A program made the translations under genes and the position numbers. DNA of 64,000 nt from contig CM041779.1 of the NCBI GenBank assembly GCA_023374045.1, positions 1,054,001-1,118,000 of the forward strand. Reading direction: 5' to 3'. Shown one piece after another: positions 56,401 to 64,000 of this stretch (its first letter is position 1; each line of letters begins with the position of its first letter). Origin of the DNA: Limonium bicolor. Its lineage: Eukaryota > Streptophyta > Magnoliopsida > Caryophyllales > Plumbaginaceae. A model generated the notes under the pieces. It did no database searches and was not told the origin of the DNA. It saw only the letters and a list, made by a program, of their open reading frames with translations.

Positions 56401-58053
56401 TCAGTTGTTCGAGAATTGCTCGAGGAACATAAGTGGACATGATAAAGTGGACTCCGGTGACAGGTATGGTTTTCTTGCAACCTGTGTCCTACCGGATTAC
56501 ACCGGCTTGTATGCCAATGTGTTTTTCTGTATGTTTGCCACGTTGTAAGATAAAACATGTAATGAGTTTACAGTAATTCATTTATGTGGCGTGTTCAACT
56601 CCGATACCATTTAACCTCGGAAGTGTTAACCTTAGTTAACTGAGTCTAGGATCACATGAGAGTTCGGTATTCGGATTAAACGACCCGAACCATGGGACGT
56701 TCTAACCACGGCTATGCGTGTGTTAATTGTGTGATATGTGTTTGTGAATGTAGGGATCTCCCTTGTATGTTTAACCCAGTTGTAATACTGTATGTGTTGT
56801 TATGTGATAGGCTCCATAGTGGGGTTCTAACTAATATCTAAAAGTAAGTATGTACTAACAGTGGTGAGGAATCCGGTTAGGCCGGTCGCGCGTTGTTTGG
56901 GAGAGGGTATCCTTCTTAGCCTTACCCTTCTCTTTGTTATGGTTGTTTCCCTCACGGGTTATGATCTCCCATTAGCTTACTCCAAAGCTTAGCTATTCTG
57001 ACTTATGATCGGTTTAGGGGGAACATGTGTTTGTGTGGTGTGTTCGGGCCTCCAAACCCGAACCATCTTAACTTAAGTTACTCGTCCAACTATTAGGACG
57101 GTAATGAGTGTTGTTGTTGTTGTATAACGAGCTTACCATGAGAGTGACACCATTCTCTAGGCTCACCAGTGAATTAACTATGTTTGGGTCGGTTCCTAAG
57201 AGGACCGTTCCCGTTATGTTATGTGATGTTGTTGTAAAGCAATTTCTATTGCGATGTTATCATGTGCACGTCGAAACGTGAAAAGTGTTGTTATGTTTGT
57301 TATGTGAGGAATGTTATATGTTGTAAAATATGGAGTGTGTGGATCATGGAAATGAATCCCAGTTTGTGATAAGAGGCGTTTAAGGTTAACCCGATTTAAG
57401 GGTAAGTGTCGTCTATTAAGGAAGTAGCTCCATTAGAGGAGGAACACTCTAGGGATAATGAATACCATGAGTGATTTATCAAGTAAGGATGTATTATCCG
57501 TTTGTTGAGCCCATTGAGGCGAATTGTTATGTGTTGTGTGTTTACAGTTGCATGCATGATTTAAATATAATCAATCGCATGCTAAGACGACAATTAGTTG
57601 TGCGTGGCCCGGTAGCATGTGGGCTGCGGGATTACCATACCAGCAAAGGTGCTGAGCCCCTTGGGGGCCACCCTTTCTCTTCTTTTCCTGTTTCAGGTAC
57701 AGAGAGCTGGAAGCCGTTCGAGAGTAGGACGGGGTAGACATTGTACATGGGTAATCATTTAAGTGTATATATACAGTAGGTGTAGTAAGACCGAAATTGT
57801 TATCGGCATCAGTTTATAAATACTCGGTATAGTTGAAAGGTGTATGTTGTCGTTGTTGTTAATGGAAAGGGATAGTAATGTGTAGTCGCTCGGGAATTTA
57901 GCCCATCAGACCGGTACAATGTATATGTATTAGCCTTGTTAGCCACGTGGGTGGTTAACGGCGTGTAACACCAAGAAGTTAAGTAATGTGTTGAAGTTTG
58001 TTTTCCGCTGCAGTTTGTTGTTAAGTGTGTTTGTTGTTGGATGGGGTGTTACA
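53497..58053 (+). repeat. Middle LARD right LTR (4557 bp, complete)
   Basis: TGAAATACCCC to GGGGTGTTACA. In order: TC-rich leader (54306-54410), donor-like sites near 54595, 54762 and 54958, two GC-rich hairpins (56031-56137), the block CTCCGGTGACAGGTATG (56452-56468), CGAGAGTAGGACGGGG (57718-57733) and the terminal hairpin (57938-57959). No gene. Confidence 0.93.
56031..56137 (+). repeat. Two GC-rich hairpins in the middle LARD LTR
   Basis: TGGACCGCCCC..GGGGGGTCCA near 56031 and TGGACCGCCCC..GGGGCGGTCCA near 56098-56137; same LTR position as the arrays in the related LTRs, but different stem sequence. Confidence 0.8.
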
Positions 58054-61023
58054 AAACCTATACATAATACTATTAAAAGAATATTATATGGGGTAGTATT
58101 GAATTGTGGTTATGAAGTTAAGCTTAAAGAGTTATCTTGAATTTCTAAGATTTCTGTAAACCATATTAAAACACATGTACAGTATTAGTCAATGACCACA
58201 ATGTAAATATATAATTGGGTTAATCAATTAATAAGTTAAACTTAGGAGAATTTGTAATTGGATTACATGAAATGTTACACAATTAGATCTTGTTATATAA
58301 TTAATAATATATAAATGAAATACTGTTACATTTAAATGTGAAGTGGGTTAATAAGGCTAGATTTAATCATTTCATAACATTTATAATAGTGAGTAATAAC
58401 TAATGTTTTAAGGTAAAATCATTAAAAGGATTAAGATATAAAACTATATTAAATATGGCTAGGGAGTTAATCTAAATAATCCTTGAGTTCTTAGTATTAG
58501 TTTAGCCATATAGAATATATTTATAACATTAATTACCAATATTTAGGAGGTGAGTTTATAATTAAGTGATGTATTCAGTAGTTAGAACTTATAAAAAGGT
58601 TTGTAAATAGGAATTAGGTACTTAAAACCTTTGAACATTTAATTAGATGAAACTAAGTTACGTAAGAGATTATATTGGTTTACCTTATAACACTAAAAAT
58701 ATTAAAAGGTCATTTGAATATAAGGTATGAGGATTTTTCAGAATAGATGATCTTACTAGTTACTTGACAATTTCTCTTATGAATGAGGATTTACTTCTTA
58801 GTTAAATTTTCACCTTATGTTAAGACATAATACTTATCCTAAAACATAGTAAAGGGAATTAATTATCAAGTTATTCCTTTGAAACCTTTGGTTTTGTAAA
58901 TAATATAAAATGTATTTAAGACATAAGTTTATTAAAATTTAATACAAACGGATTATACATAATCTATAGAGAGAATATGTGTAAAAATTAAATATGTAGG
59001 AAATTAAAATGTAAGTACGGATACATAAAAAGGGTTGTCTTAAAACACCTTAGTATATAGGTAATAATTAAGCGAATAGTATACTTTGCGAATACTAAGT
59101 ATAAGAGTTGGAAGGGTTTGAGTTAATTAAAATATAGTTGTTTCAGGGTGAAAAGTAATTGAACATCTTAAGACAAGATAATTAAATGGTTATAATATTA
59201 AGCCATTCTAAAGTAAAGATAAAATAATTGAGTCTAGTAGTTGTCTCTGAATTCTAAGATTAATTAAGTTATAATGAAATGCATCTACAACACTATGATT
59301 CCAATATACAGATTGTAGATCTTAATTAAGTTAAGGGGAAGGGTTAATCATAATAGGTTAGCTAGTAGATGTTGATAAGAATGAATAGTCGTTACATTGT
59401 GAGATAATAATATAGTATTCTAAGAAAAACCTATCATGGGTCATAATCCGATGTTTATTCTAAATTAAGAATAAAAGTATTGAGCTTAAGAATTGTTATT
59501 GAAATTCTAAGATTGATTGAATAACATATAATGCACTTATGTTATAAAGGTCTTAAATGTGAGAGTTATAGTTAACTATGGGTAAAGTCGATACGAGTGG
59601 AACAATTAACAAGTGTTAATAAAATACATTCCTTGGTCTTACAACCTTGAGTTATACAACATTCTAAGACAAGTCAAAGGTTATACATAACATTTAAGTG
59701 AGGGATTAAAAGACAATTGAGACTTAGAAATAAGAGTGAGGAGTTTATTTAAGTTTAACTTCGGTTACAAGTTATTGATGATAGATTATCTTTAATGTTC
59801 CTCAGAGTGTTGTTGAATGTTGCATGAGTCTACTAGAACTGCTACAACGTTAATCAGACACGATTTCTCGTACTCCGATACTTTTGCTGATTGACTTATG
59901 AGACGTTTTCGAAAAACACTAACTGAGTTTAAAGGAATTTCAAAAGGAAACTGTTGTGTGGCTAACTCAGCTTGATGTGACTAACTGAGCCTTGAATGTG
60001 AAACTTCCGTGGTTATGGGTTCCTTCTGTTTGGTTTTTTCATTAGACATTAACTGCCTAGGGTTTACGCTTCTGCACTCTGTAGGACTTAGTGTTTTGGT
60101 ATTGTTCTGGGTAGTTAGTGATCTAGTGGAAATATGGAAAAGGACAATCTTGGTAATTCTTCCTTTGACTCTGGATATTGTTTCATCCATGAGCTGAGTC
60201 TTTTGTTGTGACGTGCGCGCGTCTTTATTGGTAACAGCAGGGGGCTGTATATCCCTCGTCCATAAGGACATTTATATCAGACAACAGGGGGCTGTATATC
60301 CCTCGTCCACCAGGACATTTATATTTGACAACAGGGGGCTGTATATCCCTCGTCCATATGGACATTGATATTTGGCGGTGGGGGCCATCTCTCCCAATTG
60401 GTTTTATTCCACTCTTGAGTTGTTGGTTCTTGGATATCTTCTTTCATTCCTAGTCCTTGTGACTACTTGGGTCTCTCTACTCCTAACTTGAATTGGTTCT
60501 AACTTGAGCATTGGATGTTCACTAACTCATTGTGTGATTTTGGGATTGACTAACTTTACCTTTCTTTTATTTGTCCCTAGCCTTAACTTGTTATCTTTGA
60601 CTTGGTGATTTTAAAGTGCCTTGTTTTCCCTGTTTTACTTTCAAGAGTTTGATTTCAAGTTACTGTTTATTTTGAAGAGTTATGTTTTATATATTGTTTT
60701 TGGAGAATTGTACCAGTTCCATTCCAGGGAACTGACACACCCCTCCCGGGGTGGGCTGCTTGGTTTTATCTTGCAGGTACGAGTTATTATACAGGTGGCC
60801 ACGAAGAGAACGAGTGATTGGGATGGGATTAGGTTTTGTGGAGAGTTAATGTATCTTATTGCTGTTATTGTTTATGTTAAGTTTTCTCGAAGTTCAGACC
60901 GTAACTTAGATAATTGTAATGGTTGTAATTGGTGAGGTTGGTACCGGGTGTTAGGAACCCGATGGTCTGTAATCGCCTTTGTATTTTAATTCCGCAGTAA
61001 ATACGTTAAATAGGGGCGTTACA
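58054..61023 (+). repeat. Outer LARD 5' LTR, second part
   Basis: Begins with the second AAACC and continues the interrupted LTR: AT-rich, non-coding, three 47-bp hairpin repeats at 60236-60378, a conserved acceptor/donor-like stretch, a hairpin at 60945-60961 (CGGGT/ACCCG) and the terminus GGGGCGTTACA. Confidence 0.88.
60236..60378 (+). repeat. Three 47-bp hairpin repeats in the outer LARD LTR
   Basis: Each unit contains CAGGGGGCTGTATATCCCTC and then GTCC-NNNN-GGAC, where the 4-nt loop differs (ATAA, ACCA, ATAT). Confidence 0.9.
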
Positions 61024-61028
61024 GAAAA

Positions 61029-61040
61029 TGGTATCAGAGC
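61029..61040 (+). promoter_or_regulatory. Primer-binding site of the outer LARD
   Basis: TGGTATCAGAGC, five bases after the LTR end: complement of the 3' end of initiator tRNA-Met. Confidence 0.93.
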
Positions 61041-63520
61041 GTAGTTACGCTCTGAACCTGAGAAAACAAGCCGAGTGAAATACTTAGAATATAGGTGCAC
61101 TTAAAACTGGGGAATTGGGGTAGAATTGGGAAGTGAGGACTCCAGTAAGGCTCGACTCCTAACCCTTCTTGGAATTGTGAATGATTCCTTTACACACTTT
61201 CCTTTTATGAATGTCTGTTGAGTGTGATGTGTTGTTATACCGTTCAAACATTAAACTACAGTAAAAGAAAATATAAGTTTGGAACATCGTATATTAAGTA
61301 CGATAAGATTTTGGTTGAGATAAATCAAATATTAAGCTATTTTTCAAAAGCATACTTATGGAGAATACATTGCTAAAAATGCAATCCTTTAAAAGCTAGT
61401 ACACATGTTCCTAGAACATTAAATGAAACCTGTGGTTGAAAATAGTATACAAATGGAGCTTTGAATAACTAAGTGATAAGTACCTCAACTTCTTTAAAGC
61501 TTGAAAATAAATCTCATGAACTACTTGGTACAAATTATTACCTAAAGATAATGTTTAAGATAAATCTTAAGTCTCGAAAATTATTAAGCTAACAAGAACT
61601 AGTAGCATATTAGAAAAGATCAAAATCTGAACCTGTAAACTACACTAAAACTCTATGTTAACTTTAGAAAGAAAACACCTAAACCTAACACCCTACGGGA
61701 AGTGCCTGGTGCGACGAACTCCTTGGCCGAAAGTAGTGGGGGTGCACACCCACTTCTGGAAGTCTAGGGGCTAGACAAGCCTTGTCATCTAACCGTAAAT
61801 AATCTTCTACGCAAGTGATGGATTGTGTTGAACTTGAGGAGGATTGGTGGTAAGACGTTACCATCATGAAACCTTGAGCTAGGCGTATTTCATTACTAGC
61901 CACAATGAACAATTCAAAATTTGTATCTTAAGATCCAGCATTAAAATTCATACATGTAAAGGGTTTATTGAGTTAAATATTTGGTGAAAAATACCTATAC
62001 ATGGAGGAAGGGGATTTAAATTTGGGTACTCCAAGGTATAACATCTACCCCTTGTCGAATATAAAAAAAATATTAAAGGAAGTTACTTAAAGATTGAGTG
62101 AAGAGAAGAGTAATACTAAACTAAATATCATTGATTCTTAAATACTTGGAGTATTGAGCATCTAGCAAAAAAAATTTGAGAGTTACTTAAAGATTTGAAA
62201 TTCTCACGTTTATTTGGAAGTTTAACATTATACATATATAAAATTTTAGAAGTCACACTAAGAGTGATATATATGAAAAGCCACCATTATCTAAGGGAGT
62301 ACTAAGATTTAATGATCAGAGGAATACTTACATAGTACAAACCCTAAGAAAAATAATTATCAAGAGTGAGTGAATTTTCACTAGACTAATTCATTTGACT
62401 TAAAATTTATATATAGAGTCCCTACCTTGAAAAAAATAAATTTTAAGATAAAGAAATCAGATTTTGGAGCTACATTATAATTAATAAGAACTTCCTAAAA
62501 CTCTGTCTTGTGTGAAATTATGTAAATATATAATAAGTAAATTTTATGAAGTAAACACTTAATGATTCGTCTAAAATACGATAGTTAATTATAAAAACAA
62601 TTGAAACTTGAAAAGTCACAGAAAATATTTATTTTAAAGAGTTTTAACATATGGTTGGCTAATAAACCCTTGAAGATAATTTTGGAAGATTATCGAGGAT
62701 TAGTAAATGATCTGAAATATTATTTTATACTACTCAAGTATGTTACACCTGATTTATAGCTTGTTAATATAATTGATATGATAAAATGAACATATAATGG
62801 ACATATAATTCGTACCAGTCATAAAATGAAAGGATAAGGATCATAAAATAAAATTTTATAATAATCGAGAAAAATGCAAATACTTAACAATCAGAAGAAA
62901 TATATATACAACAATTATAAATAAAATCAACGGTGCAATAAAATCTACAATAAAGCTGGATAATAAGGTGTTGAATTCTTTGAATGTGGCGTTTGAAATA
63001 AACATCAAGTAATTAAAGAAAATAGAAACTAAATGTTTGGTAGTCTAATATGGTCCATGCATGTTGTTGTGATTGGTTTTTGAAACAACCTTATTGGATA
63101 GTGTGTTCTGAGCGAAGTACCCACATCTATTCGCATAATGTTTTTCTATCCTTCTGTGGTTCTCGTTAGTAGCGGTACGAGGGCGTACCTTAGCTCTTTT
63201 AAGGGGGATATACTGCATACTCTTTCTTCGTCACCTCATCCAGATTATGCCATGTTTTGTTGTTAGCAGAGTGAGAGGTGTATGTATGTATTTTACATTA
63301 TGACACAGTATGTGACTTTTGATTTTCATCATGAAATGTCTTGGTATATCTTGGTTCGGTTTTGATTTTGAGTAATCTTGAGTGGAATGTTGAAATGGAA
63401 ATGGATGGAAATAAAGGATTGGATTGGTAAGGAATTTCATTGGAATTATTATTGTCTCAGCACACCCGAAGCGGTGTGAGTGCCTATTAGTTAATTTTTT
63501 TAAACTTCGAGGCGAAGTTT
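61041..63520 (+). other. Non-coding internal domain of the outer LARD
   Basis: AT-rich, no gag or pol motif in any frame. Includes a second copy of the poly-purine-tract/LTR-junction sequence at 63195-63215 and, at 63502-63520, a perfect hairpin AAACTTCG/CGAAGTTT just before the functional tract. Confidence 0.8.
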
Positions 63521-63538
63521 CTTTTAAGGGGGATATAC
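63521..63538 (+). promoter_or_regulatory. Poly-purine tract of the outer LARD
   Basis: CTTTTAAGGGGGATATAC directly before the 3' LTR; primes plus-strand synthesis. Confidence 0.88.
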
Positions 63539-64000
63539 TGAAATACCCCTAAATTAATTTAAATTAATTTAGGGGATTTCTTTTATTAAACCTTAAATAA
63601 TACTATTTAATATTAAAGTATTGTATGGAATTATGAATATTAATATTATGTGGAATTGTGAAATTAATTTAGGGGATTTCTTCTATTTAACCCTAAAGAA
63701 TACTATAAAATATTTAATTATTATATATTATTATATAGTATTATAAATTTAATAATAAGATTTAAAAGTCAATAAATCTTGGGAAAATTTCTAAACACTC
63801 CAAGTATATTAAAAAGATTTTAGAAATAATTTGTACATTAATTTGAATCATAAAAGTCAAAATAAAATTATGGAAACCTTATAGCTTATTAAGCCTTGCT
63901 AGGGTTGACTTTTTGAGAATGGTCAAACCATCTCATGAAACCTATACCAATAAAAAGGTTATGGAAAACCAAGAAGATTGATAAAAAGAACGTCAAAAAC
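63539..64000 (+). repeat. Outer LARD 3' LTR (partial)
   Basis: Repeats 32858 onwards with few changes, plus a 12-bp duplication of AAATTAATTTA-type sequence near the start. Cut by the window edge. Confidence 0.93.

Larger units (their letters stand above)
35294..58053 (+). mobile_element. Middle LARD-type LTR retrotransposon, target duplication AAACC
   Basis: Starts TGAAATACCCCAAACC and ends GGATGGGGTGTTACA, with AAACC at 35289-35293 and 58054-58058. The right LTR (53497-58053, 4557 bp) is complete. The left LTR is present only to 37612, where an inverted relative begins. The internal region (49405-53496) has a poly-purine tract and hairpins but no genes. The rest of the left LTR, the primer-binding site and the first part of the internal domain are missing, so about 3 kb was deleted at the junction near 49404. 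Confidence 0.9.
32858..64000 (+). mobile_element. Outer LARD-type LTR retrotransposon, runs off the right edge
   Basis: The 5' LTR begins TGAAATACCCCTAAATT at 32858, is interrupted by a second LARD (35294-58053) and resumes to end GGGGCGTTACA at 61023. Without the insert it is about 5.4 kb. A tRNA-Met primer-binding site follows at 61029, then 2.5 kb of internal DNA without genes, a poly-purine tract and the start of the 3' LTR at 63539. The two LTRs are nearly identical over the 460 bp visible, apart from a few substitutions and a 12-bp duplication in the 3' copy. A large LTR with non-coding internal DNA fits the LARD class; enzymes must come from relatives. Confidence 0.9.

Noticed and set aside
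61685..61912. 75-residue minus-strand frame in the outer LARD internal region
   Set aside because: It has mixed composition but no motif, no splice context and lies in the non-coding internal domain; not enough to claim a captured gene.

Overview
The window looks like a transposon-rich intergenic or pericentromeric stretch of a large-genome flowering plant, most likely a eudicot. The reasons are GT-AG plant introns, a decayed FAR1-RELATED SEQUENCE (FRS) gene, Ty1/copia and Ty3/gypsy-type LTR retrotransposons primed by initiator tRNA-Met, and MULE, hAT and possible Stowaway elements. I cannot name the species. No bacterial or organellar genes, rRNA or tRNA genes, or CRISPR arrays were seen.

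Layout. (1) 1-3785: the first exon of a minus-strand RING-H2 ubiquitin-ligase gene (1472-1658) that runs off the left edge, plus three unassigned coding-like stretches. (2) 4240-29907: one plus-strand FRS pseudogene cut into three blocks (4240-6276, 19505-19790, 29333-29907) by two insertions. The first is a reversed solo LTR, 6282-19504, with CTACT target duplications. It was itself invaded by a Sirevirus-like copia, which in turn carries a 4.4-kb solo LTR (7546-11954, duplication GTGGT). The second is a reversed copia (about 19790-29331), invaded by a full-length copia (20589-28338), which was invaded by a 5'-truncated gypsy-type copy (22584-25140, duplication CTAAG). (3) 30140-32857: short tandem repeats, a Mutator-like TIR element (9-bp duplication), a satellite-like repeat and a hAT element (8-bp duplication). 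(4) 32858-64000: a non-coding long-LTR element (LARD type) whose 5.4-kb LTR holds a second LARD (35294-58053, duplication AAACC). That one holds a third, inverted LARD (37613-49404).

The long LTRs all begin near TGAAATACCCC and end near GGGGTGTTACA, the reversed one starting TGAGATACCCC. Where internal DNA remains it carries a CTTCG..CGAAG hairpin and a poly-purine tract resembling Tekay/Del chromoviruses. None keeps a recognisable gag-pol.

The most unusual signal is RNA structure in these non-coding elements: hairpin arrays with constant loops and changing stems, a covarying hairpin about 94 nt from the LTR 3' end in several families, six-hairpin arrays before the poly-purine tract, and ladders of splice-donor-like sites at similar spacing. 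These were read by eye and need computational confirmation. The likely order of events is: FRS gene decays; the reversed LTR and reversed copia insert; younger elements insert into those. The LARD cluster to the right formed by the same nesting.
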